A DNA stretch of 64,000 nt. Origin: a virus. The notes under the pieces are model-generated. The model did not search any database, had not been told where the DNA came from, and saw only the letters and a program-made list of their open reading frames with translations. The DNA lies in the IMG/VR virus record IMGVR_UViG_3300050131_000019, positions 1-64,000 of that record. One strand, written 5' to 3'. The position numbers and the translations under genes were made by a program. How positions within the stretch are numbered: the stretch's first letter is position 1; each line of letters opens with the position of its first letter. Below are positions 7,605 to 15,043 of the stretch, one piece after another.

Positions 7605-8009
7605 ATGTTCATATATCTCGCAACTTGTTCCGAAACCGGCAAATACTATGTCGGACAGACCATAAACACCGTGAGCTTTCGGTGGAAACAGCACGTATAC
7701 TCTTCTAAAAGCTATAGGTGTAATACCTTTCTGGGTAGAGCTATACGTAAATACGGAGAGGATAGTTTTAAGCTAGAAACTCTGTGCGAGTGTCCCGACT
7801 CGGAGAGCCTGAATCTCGCGGAGAAGTTTTTCATCTACTTCTTGGGGTCCAAGAAAAAGTCTCTAGGGTATAACCTTACAGAGGGCGGAGATAGTCTTGG
7901 GTCCTACTCGAAAGAACTGGCTACCAAAAAGAACGAGCAGAAGCTACAGGAAAAGAAGTGGTTAAACTACACTCAATTTAAGTATGACTTTAAGAGAAAA
8001 GAGGACTAA
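7605..8009 (+). CDS. GIY-YIG homing endonuclease
   Basis: 134 residues beginning FIYLATCSETGKYYVGQT, the GIY-YIG core, with the downstream R (SFRWKQH) and E (LAEKFFIYFLG) of the family and a terminal YNLTEGG motif. It lies on the plus strand inside an otherwise leftward operon, which marks this block as inserted. Compact, lacking an obvious separate DNA-binding domain. Ribosome site AAGGAAG. Confidence 0.9.
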   Translation: MFIYLATCSETGKYYVGQTINTVSFRWKQHVYSSKSYRCNTFLGRAIRKYGEDSFKLETLCECPDSESLNLAEKFFIYFLGSKKKSLGYNLTEGGDSLGSYSKELATKKNEQKLQEKKWLNYTQFKYDFKRKED

Positions 8010-8314
8010 TGCCCTTCAAACCCGGAGTTAATCCCAATCCCAATAGGCATATCCCTGACCCGGATATCCCTCCCCCAGCCAAAAAGTACCAGCAGAAAAA
8101 ATCTGCCATCAACCGTCTTTTGTCCATAGCCCTGAACATAGCCGAGAACGAGAGTATCGGGGAGGCCCAGAGGCTGGCGGCGGTCAAAATCGGCTCGGAG
8201 TTGTGGAGCAAACGCCCTGCGCCCCGCCGTAAATCGGAAAAGGAGAAGCTGCTCATTAGTGCTTTGCAAGGTTCTAAGCCCAAAAAGAAAGCCCCCGCCG
8301 AGGCAGGAGCTTAG
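8009..8314 (+). CDS. Small basic protein, DUF5681-like N-terminus
   Basis: 101 residues. FKPGVNPNPNRH resembles the FKPGxSGNPxGR opening of DUF5681 proteins. The Pro/Lys-rich body suggests nucleic-acid contact. Its ATG overlaps the GIY-YIG stop by one base, so both move as one unit. Confidence 0.55.
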   Translation: MPFKPGVNPNPNRHIPDPDIPPPAKKYQQKKSAINRLLSIALNIAENESIGEAQRLAAVKIGSELWSKRPAPRRKSEKEKLLISALQGSKPKKKAPAEAGA

Positions 8315-8316
8315 TT

Positions 8317-8336
8317 TTCCATTTTCCGGAATTTTT
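8317..8336 (+). terminator. Weak terminator using the dispersed hairpin
   Basis: TTCCATTTTCCGGAA, a variant of the dispersed 15-mer, followed by TTTTT directly after the plus-strand gene pair. The stem is short, so termination strength is uncertain. Confidence 0.4.
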
Positions 8337-8345
8337 GGTCTGAGG

Positions 8346-8606
8346 CTAGAATGGAATCTCCGTGTCATTTGTTCCAGGATAGTATGGGTCTCCTACTGCT
8401 GTCGAGTAGAATGACTCAACTTTAAAATCACGCATTTTTCCTGCTTTCAAAAGTGCATCGCGTAACAGGTTTGAAATGTCCTGTGGGCTATACCAAGGCT
8501 GCGTGGTGGTTTCATCACCCTCAGTTTCAGTAATAAAGAGAGTTACTTCCCAGTCTTGTTTACGTCGGATTTTACTCACGTCTTTAGCATCCTTTCCAGT
8601 TTCCAA
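8346..8606 (-). CDS. Small hypothetical protein
   Basis: 86 residues with a beta-rich core (WEVTLFITETEG) and QPWYSPQDISNLLRDALL helix. TTG start at 8606 with a poor ribosome site, so the start is uncertain. Not recognised. Confidence 0.55.
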   Translation of the reverse strand: METGKDAKDVSKIRRKQDWEVTLFITETEGDETTTQPWYSPQDISNLLRDALLKAGKMRDFKVESFYSTAVGDPYYPGTNDTEIPF

Positions 8607-8614
8607 TTTGGAAA

Positions 8615-8797
8615 TTAGTCAATCTGTAAGCTAATTTCACTACATTTGTCTTCAAGAATTTCCCGGAGTTCTTTGTCTGTAACCAGCATCATTTCCGGCT
8701 GATCCTCCGGGCTATCCCGATCTGGCAACTCACACACATCCTGGATGATAGATTCGATCCAGTCTTGTACATTGCTCGTAGTTATACCTCTATTCAT
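8615..8797 (-). CDS. Small acidic hypothetical protein
   Basis: 60 residues. ATG at 8797 overlaps the upstream stop as ATGA, implying translational coupling. Acidic helices (DKELREILEDKC). Not recognised. Confidence 0.6.
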   Translation of the reverse strand: MNRGITTSNVQDWIESIIQDVCELPDRDSPEDQPEMMLVTDKELREILEDKCSEISLQID

Positions 8798-8934
8798 TGG
8801 GTCACCGCGTAGCGCGGAACAAAGAAGTTTTCAAGTTGTCCAGTCTTCCGGTTTAGGTTTTGTCGGATACCAAATACGTCGTGGGCAACAAAATGTCCCC
8901 CGTTTGACTCCTCTAAACAATTTGGACACTTCAT
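8794..8934 (-). CDS. 46-residue CxxC protein
   Basis: Opens MKCPNCLEESNGGHF, one CxxC knuckle, ending VPRYAVTQ. ATGA overlaps at both ends with the neighbouring genes support it as real despite its size. Confidence 0.65.
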   Translation of the reverse strand: MKCPNCLEESNGGHFVAHDVFGIRQNLNRKTGQLENFFVPRYAVTQ

Positions 8935-9170
8935 GACGCCTCCTGCCAAATTTCGTGGTTGCTACGTTCGTAGAGATACCCGCACCGGGCCGCTAGAATG
9001 GTCTGGGCATCTTCCGGAAGGGTTGAGTATACCGAGCACCAAGGGAGTTTGTATACGGTGCCCTCTAGGTACTCATTTTCGAGGTAGTCGTATACAGCTT
9101 TGTGGCTTTCTGCCTCATACCTTAGGTAGACATGAAGCAGATCACGGGTTAACGAAACGTAAAACGTCAT
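8931..9170 (-). CDS. Small hypothetical protein under a pseudoknot RNA element
   Basis: 79 residues from MTFYVSLTRDLL. The ATG at 9170 follows AAGGAGG, which is the 3' edge of RNA element copy 1, so translation is likely governed by that structure. Not recognised. Confidence 0.65.
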   Translation of the reverse strand: MTFYVSLTRDLLHVYLRYEAESHKAVYDYLENEYLEGTVYKLPWCSVYSTLPEDAQTILAARCGYLYERSNHEIWQEAS

Positions 9171-9175
9171 ACTTC

Positions 9176-9253
9176 CTCCTTGGATGATTGGTAAACGCAC
9201 ACCGTCGCCTCGTGTAGGCTCATCCTTGACGGCAACCCCGATATTGCTCGGGG
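9176..9253 (-). ncRNA. Pseudoknot leader RNA element, copy 1
   Basis: Minus-strand RNA. Hairpin 1 CCCCGA-GCAATA-TCGGGG (9253-9236), stem 2 GCCGTC/GACGGT enclosing a GCC-TACACGA-GGC hairpin, and pseudoknot GGATGA (9225-9220) with TCATCC (9187-9182), directly followed by AAGGAGG. See the finding on the seven-copy family. Confidence 0.8.
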
Positions 9254-9260
9254 CGGGCAG

Positions 9261-10226
9261 TTAATTCACGTTGTCCAAAACGGTTTCGAGGTCCAAATTT
9301 TTTGAGGCCCACCTATCCACAGAGGCTTCCAGAGGGATACCAAGTTTGCGGCACATCACTGCGATCTGCTGAGCAAACTCCACGGCCACGTTCTTGTCGT
9401 AGTCCCGGCCAAAATCTTCGGCCATAACCTCGGCGGCTAGTGCTCCGGAGAGTTCCGCAAAAATTTTGAATTTCGCCAGTAGCTTTACGGGTGAGTTCTC
9501 TGCGATGCTCTTCTTCTCCTTGGGGGGTTGACCTTGGGCCTCTTCCACCTTTTCCTTGACATCTTTTACTTTCAACTTCTCCCCGGACTTCTCCTTAGCC
9601 TTAATCAGCTTGTCCTGATCGACGGGCTGAAGCTTGGATAGCTGAAGAGCAGCCGATGTGGAAAATTCTCCCTTGCGGAGCTTGTCCTGTGCTTCTGGGG
9701 AGAGTTCCAAGAGCTTCTGGCGCTCCTTGACCCAAGCAACAGCCTTAGCCAGCTTCTCTGGGGTATCCGCTCCGGGGAAGTACTTCTTGGCAATTTCCTC
9801 TACGCCTTTCCCGAACTTGTGTTGGTAGACAGAGATGCAAAAAGCGTCATCGAGGGGGTTCACGTCAGTTCTGTTGCGATTTTCCGCCACGGTAAGGTCA
9901 AGGGCCTCTTCTTCTGACTTTACTGCGGAGTAGTTGAACTTCAGCTTGATCTTCTTAGCCGGGTCTGAAATCGCCCTGTTAAGCTGCACGATAGCCCGGA
10001 GCCTGCGATGCCCGGCAATCAGCACAGGCCACCCTTCCACCGTTTTGCAAGCTATGGCAGCAATGAGTTGACCACGGTGCAGGATATCATCTGCAAGCTC
10101 GGATACGTCTGTCTCTTCACTTCGACCGCTGAGTTCCGGCTTGATGATTACATTTTCAGGGGCAACAACATACCCGCCATTTGCAGTGCGGTCCACTCCA
10201 GCTTCTTTACAGAAAGTTACAGCCAT
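9261..10226 (-). CDS. ParB-like nuclease/DNA-binding domain protein
   Basis: 321 residues. The N-terminal ParB/Srx fold has LIAGHRRLRA (about 68-77) and AENRNRTDVNP (about 113-123). A helix-turn-helix-like segment follows (VEEIAKKYFPG...AKAVAWVKERQKLL), then a Lys/Glu linker (about 215-245) and a helical C-terminus. No partition partner is nearby; phage members may act as transcription or DNA-processing factors. RNA element copy 1 follows its stop. Confidence 0.85.
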   Translation of the reverse strand: MAVTFCKEAGVDRTANGGYVVAPENVIIKPELSGRSEETDVSELADDILHRGQLIAAIACKTVEGWPVLIAGHRRLRAIVQLNRAISDPAKKIKLKFNYSAVKSEEEALDLTVAENRNRTDVNPLDDAFCISVYQHKFGKGVEEIAKKYFPGADTPEKLAKAVAWVKERQKLLELSPEAQDKLRKGEFSTSAALQLSKLQPVDQDKLIKAKEKSGEKLKVKDVKEKVEEAQGQPPKEKKSIAENSPVKLLAKFKIFAELSGALAAEVMAEDFGRDYDKNVAVEFAQQIAVMCRKLGIPLEASVDRWASKNLDLETVLDNVN

Positions 10227-10227
10227 G

Positions 10228-10428
10228 TTATTCCTCCACGGAATCCGACAAATACTTTGTGATGGACCCTACCAAGCTCTCAGCCGGGTCCGAGTTTGAA
10301 ACCTTGAAGCCACTCCCTTTCAAATAAGTATAGACTTGGTGGAAAGCCTCATCTACACTACTTTTAATGAGAGGGTCACTAAGTTCGTACCGCGTGTGCC
10401 AATATCTTCCTTCTGGGGTTATGCTCAT
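10228..10428 (-). CDS. Small hypothetical protein
   Basis: 66 residues, MSITPEGRYWHTRYELSD start, helical middle. ATGA overlap with the upstream gene. Not recognised. Confidence 0.6.
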   Translation of the reverse strand: MSITPEGRYWHTRYELSDPLIKSSVDEAFHQVYTYLKGSGFKVSNSDPAESLVGSITKYLSDSVEE

Positions 10429-10718
10429 TTTTCCCTCGGTAGCGCGGTTTCAGTACGGAAAGGTTCAAAGCTGAGAGACAGGTAGGTGGTATTACCTTCC
10501 CATCGGTCTGTTCGGGCGTGGAATCCCCCGGTACTTACTGACCCGTGTCCCTTGTGCTTCGAGTTAAGTGCGTCTGTGAGAACCGTTCGGGCTGTACTCA
10601 CTAGGTCTTCAAGAGAGGGGGGTCCGTAGAAGTATTGCCAGTCAACGGACTCCATGTAGGCTTTAACCTTGTGGAAGTCAAACTTGTCGAGAGTTTCTTG
10701 AATCACGTTTTGCTTCAT
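10425..10718 (-). CDS. Small conserved phage protein, paralogue of the 4270 gene
   Basis: 97 residues. Shares FDFxKVxAYM, a helical middle and STGGFxAxTD...LSFEPF with the gene at 4270-4587. The ribosome site is GAGGAAAAAAAA-like. Function unknown; two diverged copies in one phage suggest distinct roles. Confidence 0.7.
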   Translation of the reverse strand: MKQNVIQETLDKFDFHKVKAYMESVDWQYFYGPPSLEDLVSTARTVLTDALNSKHKGHGSVSTGGFHARTDRWEGNTTYLSLSFEPFRTETALPREK

Positions 10719-10742
10719 TTTTTTTTCCTCACTTTCAGAGTC

Positions 10743-11015
10743 TCACGAGATTTCGCTCGTGTCAAGAAAATTTTTAATGTCCATCGCATCATATAGATGC
10801 CGCTTTCGCGCCGCAATTTTTTTCGGTAAGAGAATTTTTTCATCTTGCGGCACTCCAGTTTTTCCAAGGTGGAACTTTTTGCACAGCGGACACCTGTAGG
10901 TGTGTAAGAATTCTGCGCCGGGTAACTCTTTTCGGCGCATTTCCAGCATCACACTCTTAGCAAGGTCCTCACTTCTGTATTTCCGTTTTCCGGAAGAGCA
11001 GAGTCTGGATTTCAC
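10743..11015 (-). CDS. Zinc-knuckle protein under pseudoknot RNA copy 2
   Basis: 90 residues, GTG start at 11015 behind AAAGAGGG. YRCPLCKKFHLGKTG is a CxxC-x-H type knuckle common in small phage proteins. The dispersed 15-mer hairpin sequence lies inside its coding region near the start. Confidence 0.7.
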   Translation of the reverse strand: MKSRLCSSGKRKYRSEDLAKSVMLEMRRKELPGAEFLHTYRCPLCKKFHLGKTGVPQDEKILLPKKIAARKRHLYDAMDIKNFLDTSEIS

Positions 11016-11022
11016 AATTTGG

Positions 11023-11103
11023 CCCTCTTTCTAGATCATTGGTAGTTGCACACTCTCGCCGCGTGTAGGCTGATCCGTGAGAGCTACCCCCATACGCTGG
11101 GGG
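11023..11103 (-). ncRNA. Pseudoknot leader RNA element, copy 2
   Basis: Hairpin 1 CCCCCA-GCGTA-TGGGGG (11103-11087) lies inside the last codons of the upstream gene. Stem GCTCTC/GAGAGT encloses GCC-TACACGC-GGC. Pseudoknot GGATCA (11076-11071) with TGATCT (11038-11033), one G-U pair. Confidence 0.75.
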
Positions 11104-11707
11104 CGGGCGGCTGGTAAACAGTTACTGTTGTTCTGGAGTCCTTGGGGGACAAAGCCTTCATTACCTGTGCAATCTGTTCCCTTACTTCGGAAACCTTGCG
11201 GAGGAACAGGTCGTGCCCGAAGTAGGAGGTTTTTGTGAGGTCTGCAAACCACGGAGTTTCTATATCCCACTTTTTGAGGGTACCTATGTAGACGGTAAGG
11301 TCCCTTGTCCTCGGGTCTGTGGTGAGGTCTGTATGGACCAAAAGAAAGGCTGATACTTTGTTCTCTACCCCGTTCCCTGCCCTATTGTGGATTTCGATCA
11401 GGATAAAGGGCGACCCTTTGGGGGCCTCGGAGATAATGCGGAGAACGTCCACATCGTCTTTTGCCGATACGAAACTGTAAGTGTTGGGGGTTTTAGATTT
11501 CACCGGATTCCTCTCTTCGTACTGCTTGTCTGCGGTCTGTCTCGCCTTTAGCTCGTCTGGAGTTTTATTCAGAATCGCGGCGTGGTAAAGATGAACCCAG
11601 TTGTCGTGCGAAACAATTTCTTCCCAACTGTCATTTCCACAATACGCGGCACGATATAGCCGCGCCTTCTCGTATTCTTCGGGGGTGTGCTTTCCAGAAT
11701 AGTTCAT
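11084..11707 (-). CDS. Hypothetical protein of a three-member phage family
   Basis: 207 residues from MNYSGKHTPEEYEK. Its N-terminal 60 residues (EEYEKARLYRAAY...DNWVHLYHAA...TPDELKARQTADK) resemble the genes at 11704 and 28034. A larger C-terminal domain follows (SPFILIEIHNRAG, DLTVYIGTLKKW). ATGA overlap upstream. Confidence 0.65.
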   Translation of the reverse strand: MNYSGKHTPEEYEKARLYRAAYCGNDSWEEIVSHDNWVHLYHAAILNKTPDELKARQTADKQYEERNPVKSKTPNTYSFVSAKDDVDVLRIISEAPKGSPFILIEIHNRAGNGVENKVSAFLLVHTDLTTDPRTRDLTVYIGTLKKWDIETPWFADLTKTSYFGHDLFLRKVSEVREQIAQVMKALSPKDSRTTVTVYQPPAPSVWG

Positions 11708-11910
11708 TTCTTCTCCTTGACAAGTTCTTTGAAAAACTTGTCGGTTAACTCTTTCGCTTTGAGTTCCGTGGGGGTTTTGGCCTGCACGTATAGCTTGTAC
11801 CAGATATCCGCTTCCGTACCCTTCCAAGGTACTTTTCCAAAATTGTACTGGTCAAGCCAAATCTCTTGGTACTTGAGGCCGATTTCGAGTTGCTTCTTGG
11901 TATATTTCAA
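11704..11910 (-). CDS. Small hypothetical protein, TTG start
   Basis: 68 residues. A TTG at 11910 (reading MKYTKKQLEIGLKY) overlaps the upstream stop as TTGA and follows AGGGAAA, matching the N-termini of its relatives at 11084 and 28034. A GTG at 11934 is the longer alternative. Confidence 0.6.
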   Translation of the reverse strand: MKYTKKQLEIGLKYQEIWLDQYNFGKVPWKGTEADIWYKLYVQAKTPTELKAKELTDKFFKELVKEKK

Positions 11911-12101
11911 ATTTTCCCTCCATTCGGTCCACACTTACCGTCGATGTAGTCGAGCCAACGTTTCCTGTTGAAGTTAGGATTCCGGGATTGGCAGAATTCT
12001 GCTAGCTCCCGAACTTCCCCGTTCTTGAAGAGATCAATCCTCCACCGACCTCTGCGGATAACGTTTGCGAGTTCGATAAAGTCCTGATTTGACATACTCA
12101 C
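11907..12101 (-). CDS. Small hypothetical protein
   Basis: 64 residues, basic and Asn/Arg-rich (NPNFNRKRWLDYIDG). Starts at GTG 12101 (GTGA overlap) or ATG 12095, behind GGAGGG. Not recognised. Confidence 0.6.
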   Translation of the reverse strand: MSMSNQDFIELANVIRRGRWRIDLFKNGEVRELAEFCQSRNPNFNRKRWLDYIDGKCGPNGGKI

Positions 12102-12259
12102 GCTCCCTCCAGTGCTTCCTGGATTACTTTTTTGAGTTCTTCCTCATCAAAAACATAAAAGTTGTTCCCTACGTAGGGGTGGACTCTTTCCTCTTGATCC
12201 AAGATTTCCTGCGCGATTTTCTTGGTCAAACGTTCTAAGTTGTTTCCAGTGAATTTCAT
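12098..12259 (-). CDS. Small helical hypothetical protein
   Basis: 53 residues from MKFTGNNLERL behind GAGGAG; ATGA overlap upstream. Amphipathic helices. Not recognised. Confidence 0.6.
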   Translation of the reverse strand: MKFTGNNLERLTKKIAQEILDQEERVHPYVGNNFYVFDEEELKKVIQEALEGA

Positions 12260-12465
12260 TTTCTCCTCCCGTGTACTCCCTTGTTGCAGTGACAAACATC
12301 TGTTATGCCGTGGCTTAAATTCCGTTTTCCGGAACACTTGGCATGATAGTTAGCTTTACAGTAACTACAAGACCCAGATTTCCGGCTAGGTGTAGGGGCT
12401 TCATTTACTGGAAGCCCCAATTTTATGGTCTGATCGATTATCTCAGTTAGCGTTCGGCGTGTCAA
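12256..12465 (-). CDS. Cys/His-rich small protein
   Basis: 69 residues. CSYCKANYHAKCSGKR and CHCNKGVH suggest a zinc-binding cluster. One exact copy of the dispersed 15-mer encodes the GKRN segment. Confidence 0.65.
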   Translation of the reverse strand: MTRRTLTEIIDQTIKLGLPVNEAPTPSRKSGSCSYCKANYHAKCSGKRNLSHGITDVCHCNKGVHGRRK

Positions 12466-12659
12466 GAGGCTTCTCCGTTCAGGACAGCCAAAAGGTTGTT
12501 AAGCAGGTTGTTATCCTCAACAAGATCAGACTTGTGAGATGCAAACTGGAGAGTCTGTTTATTTTCCCAATTCAGACTTCCGGCAAAAGTACAGGGCTGG
12601 ACGGTATATAACAAACTTCCGTCTCGGTACCAAACACCCTCTTTGTAGTCAATTTTCAT
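12462..12659 (-). CDS. Small hypothetical protein under pseudoknot RNA copy 3
   Basis: 65 residues, beta-rich N-terminus then a helical C-terminus ending NNLLAVLNGEAS. The ATG follows AAGGAGG of RNA element copy 3. Not recognised. Confidence 0.6.
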   Translation of the reverse strand: MKIDYKEGVWYRDGSLLYTVQPCTFAGSLNWENKQTLQFASHKSDLVEDNNLLNNLLAVLNGEAS

Positions 12660-12663
12660 ACAC

Positions 12664-12740
12664 CCTCCTTAGACTCTTAGTAGGTGCTCAGCCGCGCCAC
12701 GGGAAGGCGAGTCTTTGCGGCCACCCGGATTTCTCCGGGG
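12664..12740 (-). ncRNA. Pseudoknot leader RNA element, copy 3
   Basis: Hairpin CCCGGA-GAAA-TCCGGG (12739-12724), stem GCCGC/GCGGC enclosing CGCC-TTCCCGT-GGCG, pseudoknot AGACTC (12714-12709) with GAGTCT (12676-12671), then AAGGAGG. Confidence 0.75.
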
Positions 12741-12744
12741 CTAG

Positions 12745-13038
12745 TTACACGAAGGAATACAAGCACTCGAACTCTTCGTCGTAGAGGATTCCGCAGCGGT
12801 GGATGTCAATCAAATCCGCCTCCGTAGCAACTTTTAGGAGTTCCCTTATGTTTGTTTCCAGAAAAATTTCATCGTGCCCGGCATTACTGACCATATCACT
12901 ATTCCCCGGAACCAGTTTATCCAGTAAGAGAAAGCCGTGTAGGTCAGGCCGGTTGCTCAACTTGTTCTCGATACGGTCAAACTTCAAGAACTCGTCGTCG
13001 TGGTCTTTAAAGAATTGGTGTAACTCTTCCTGTTTCAT
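12745..13038 (-). CDS. Conserved phage hypothetical protein
   Basis: 97 residues with DDEFLKFDRIENKLSNRPDL, HDEIFLETN and IHRCGILYDEE, a pattern I recognise from many phage and prophage small proteins of unknown function. TAACATG junction with the upstream reading frame. Confidence 0.7.
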   Translation of the reverse strand: MKQEELHQFFKDHDDEFLKFDRIENKLSNRPDLHGFLLLDKLVPGNSDMVSNAGHDEIFLETNIRELLKVATEADLIDIHRCGILYDEEFECLYSFV

Positions 13039-13039
13039 G

Positions 13040-13240
13040 TTAGCTCCTAATCCAGAAATCTGTATCTCCGAACGACACTAGACTGTAGTCGTACTGAAGT
13101 TCCCTTGCCGCTCTTTCCCAGTCAATGCCGGTATACGGCCAAGAGTTAGATACTTTGTGGTCCAGCATTCCGCAATCCTCGGCTAGCTGCTGCGCGTACT
13201 CTTCAAAGTAGCTGTCCCGGATAAGTGTCTCACCCGAGTC
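13040..13240 (-). pseudogene. C-terminal half of the 13241 gene, beyond an in-frame TAG
   Basis: 66 codons in the same frame as the upstream gene, separated from it only by TAG (13243-13241). It contains TLIRDSYFEEYAQQLAEDCG and WPYTGIDWERAARELQYDYS, conserved features that normally form the C-terminus of one phage/plasmid protein family. No start codon with a ribosome site was seen, so expression would need readthrough of the amber codon. TAG ends many other genes here, so general recoding is excluded. Confidence 0.65.
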
Positions 13241-13537
13241 CTAATCGGAGTAGCCTTCGCACTCTTCAGCCAGTTCCTTGAGAGTCTTGAGTTCTTCCCC
13301 GTCTTCGGACTCGTCCCACTCCTCAAGTTCTTTCTGGGCCGCAGAGAGAGTCTCTCCTAGAGTTTCCAGTTCCTTGGCATCACTCGCCAACACACTGGTA
13401 TCGTCGGTAGCGTCTGTTATGGTTTCTTGCGCCCCGTCAACCGCATCGACCAAGGACTGTCTCTCGGATTCGAGTTCCTCAATCCGCTCGATAACGTCTC
13501 GGCTGTCAATCACGTCGTCAAAGTTACTGATGCTCAT
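13241..13537 (-). CDS. N-terminal part of an amber-interrupted conserved protein
   Basis: 98 residues: IDSRDVIERIEELESERQ then a long acidic coiled-coil-like stretch, ending ELAEECEGYSD-TAG. In relatives known to me the chain continues directly into (L)IRDSYFEEYA; here that continuation follows the TAG in frame. Could be a recent nonsense mutation, leaky readthrough, or a true truncation. Confidence 0.75.
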   Translation of the reverse strand: MSISNFDDVIDSRDVIERIEELESERQSLVDAVDGAQETITDATDDTSVLASDAKELETLGETLSAAQKELEEWDESEDGEELKTLKELAEECEGYSD

Positions 13538-13545
13538 ACGTCCTC

Positions 13546-13899
13546 CTAGACTACCTGTGCAATGGTTGGAAACACGTTTTCTTCGGCTGTCTCACTCAGA
13601 ACGGCAACTATATCTCCCAACACCCGAAAGTTTTCCCCGTATCCGTTGAGACGGTATACTCTCATGTTCACCACGTTTTGGGTGTGTGGGTTGGGGGCCA
13701 ACCCTAAAGAAACGCCGTCTTCGTTTGCATACAACTGTTTGCAATTCCTAATCCCCGGAACCAAGGATTCAATGTAGCCTCCGACAGCTTTCTGAAGCTC
13801 CTTGAAGTCAAACTTCTTTCCGTTTTCCGGTTGGACTTTGATCGTGCGGCCATCTGTCTTGAAGATGTACCCGCGCTGAACTTTCTTTACTGCGGTCAT
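13546..13899 (-). CDS. DUF3846-like phage protein under pseudoknot RNA copy 4
   Basis: 117 residues. FDFKELQKAVGGYIESL, ANEDGVSLGLAPNPHT and VLGDIVAV match the DUF3846 pattern of small phage proteins of unknown function. Translation starts behind GAGGAG at the end of RNA element copy 4. Confidence 0.7.
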   Translation of the reverse strand: MTAVKKVQRGYIFKTDGRTIKVQPENGKKFDFKELQKAVGGYIESLVPGIRNCKQLYANEDGVSLGLAPNPHTQNVVNMRVYRLNGYGENFRVLGDIVAVLSETAEENVFPTIAQVV

Positions 13900-13904
13900 G
13901 TTTT

Positions 13905-13982
13905 CTCCTCGGGTATTTGGTAGTTACGCAGCCACCCCTCGTGCCGGGATACCCTTGTGGCCTGCCGGATAACGCTCCGGCT
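13905..13982 (-). ncRNA. Pseudoknot leader RNA element, copy 4
   Basis: Hairpin GCCGGA-GCGTTA-TCCGGC (13981-13964), stem GCCAC/GTGGC, pseudoknot GGGTAT (13954-13949) with ATACCC (13916-13911). About 75 bases are identical to copy 6 at 17481-17558, pointing to a recent duplication. Confidence 0.8.
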
Positions 13983-13994
13983 AGCGGTTGACTA

Positions 13995-14183
13995 TCATCC
14001 ACACGAAACTAGACTGATGTTTCCATTGTCGTCCGACCCAAAGTTTTCTTTAGCGAAGACAATAGCCTCCTGTTTGGTGGAGAAAATGCCAACATTCCTG
14101 AAAGGTATATCCGGATCACCAAGAGACTCCTCATCGGGGATATCAACGTACCACCGTTTTTCGTAAACGTCAAAATCAGTCAT
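13995..14183 (-). CDS. Small hypothetical protein
   Basis: 62 residues, WYVDIPDEESLGDPDIPF then IFSTKQEAIVFAKENFG, the latter like short phage domains with a conserved helix. Overlaps the upstream gene by 8 bases. Not recognised. Confidence 0.6.
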   Translation of the reverse strand: MTDFDVYEKRWYVDIPDEESLGDPDIPFRNVGIFSTKQEAIVFAKENFGSDDNGNISLVSCG

Positions 14184-14679
14184 CTTCTTCCTCCTCTTCC
14201 GTGTAAGGCGTGAGTGGTGGGTTCTCGGGGACGGCGGAGATTGCTTCCTGCTTTACTGTTTCCAATCCATAAAATCCCCAGCAGGAGTCAACGTCAGTTC
14301 CTTCCCCGTCTTCAATGATAAATCCGTAAACATCCCCAGATAGGTACTGGTTCCAAGTTTCAACCATACCCTCAGCGTATTTCCGGGTATCTGGGGTCTC
14401 GTCGCGCTTGACTACCACGAATCCGATCTGGCCGGAATCAAACCCCATGTAGTAGTGATCCAAGCTGGCTAAGGAAAGATGAACCCCGCCATGAATCAGG
14501 GCTTGCAGGGGGAATACATCATACTCTTCCTCCCACTCTGAAAGATTCTCTCCGATATCCGAGGCGTATTCTCCGTTTGGCCCCTCAACTTCAAAGTAAC
14601 GGTTCCGGGTGGTTACGATAAAGCATTCTTCGTCCCCCTCAAAGGGGCATTCGGCATCAAAGTCTTGCTCAATAGTCAC
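14176..14679 (-). CDS. Conserved phage hypothetical protein
   Basis: 167 acidic residues with DHYYMGFDSGQIGFVVVKRDE and VYGFIIEDGEG...DSCWGFYGLE, a pattern shared by uncharacterised phage proteins. C-terminus EEEEEDD. Overlaps the upstream gene by 4 bases. Confidence 0.65.
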   Translation of the reverse strand: MTIEQDFDAECPFEGDEECFIVTTRNRYFEVEGPNGEYASDIGENLSEWEEEYDVFPLQALIHGGVHLSLASLDHYYMGFDSGQIGFVVVKRDETPDTRKYAEGMVETWNQYLSGDVYGFIIEDGEGTDVDSCWGFYGLETVKQEAISAVPENPPLTPYTEEEEEDD

Positions 14680-14936
14680 TTTGTAGCCATTGTGCGTGAA
14701 GGTTTCGGTTGAGTCGTTTCTCCTACAAGCCTGACTTTCTCCAGCAAACTAGCTGGCACTGAAATTTGGTCCCCGGTCTCCCACTCAACAAACACCAGCA
14801 TCTTGCGCGGGTCCGGGTATACACTCTTACCGTGGAACCCTTCGATCATCCGGCAAACTCCCTTGTTCCCCGGACCTATGCCGGTATAGAAGTCATATCC
14901 GGTAGTCCGAACTACGTCGCCTGCTTGAAATTTCAT
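14676..14936 (-). CDS. Small beta-rich protein (KOW/SH3-like)
   Basis: 86 residues from MKFQAGDVVRTTG behind GGAGG. Pattern F-x-GDxVR...GxKGV...VxWxxGD...VPxxLLEKV resembles small SH3-type barrels. First gene after the promoter at 14982. Confidence 0.6.
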   Translation of the reverse strand: MKFQAGDVVRTTGYDFYTGIGPGNKGVCRMIEGFHGKSVYPDPRKMLVFVEWETGDQISVPASLLEKVRLVGETTQPKPSRTMATK

Positions 14937-14953
14937 AAATCCTCCACTTTTCG

Positions 14954-14982
14954 ATTGTCGCACAAATTTTCAGGTTTGTCAA
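14954..14982 (-). promoter_or_regulatory. Leftward sigma-70 promoter
   Basis: TTGACA (14982-14977), 17 bases, GACAAT (14959-14954), followed by GGAGG and the ATG at 14936. A TGTGGAAAACGTTGCAA box sits just upstream. Confidence 0.75.
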
Positions 14983-15001
14983 ACGTTGTGTTTTCAACGG
15001 T

Positions 15002-15018
15002 TTGCAACGTTTTCCACA
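15002..15018 (-). promoter_or_regulatory. TGTGGAAAACGTTGCAA box, copy A
   Basis: 17-base element about 20 bases upstream of the -35 box, followed by CCGTTGAAAAC. The same box recurs at 17242, 18887 and (opposite orientation) 20377. Likely a regulator-binding site. Confidence 0.6.
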
Positions 15019-15028
15019 GTTTCCACAG

Positions 15029-15043
15029 TTCCGGAAAACGGAA
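15029..15043. repeat. Dispersed 15-mer hairpin
   Basis: Exact TTCCGTTTTCCGGAA (minus strand), immediately after the stop of the gene at 15044. See the finding on this repeat. Confidence 0.7.

Noticed and set aside
3205-13240. Suppressor tRNA explanation for the TAG at 13241
   Set aside because: The only tRNA seen has anticodon UUG, which reads CAA/CAG, not UAG, and TAG is used as a normal stop by other genes.
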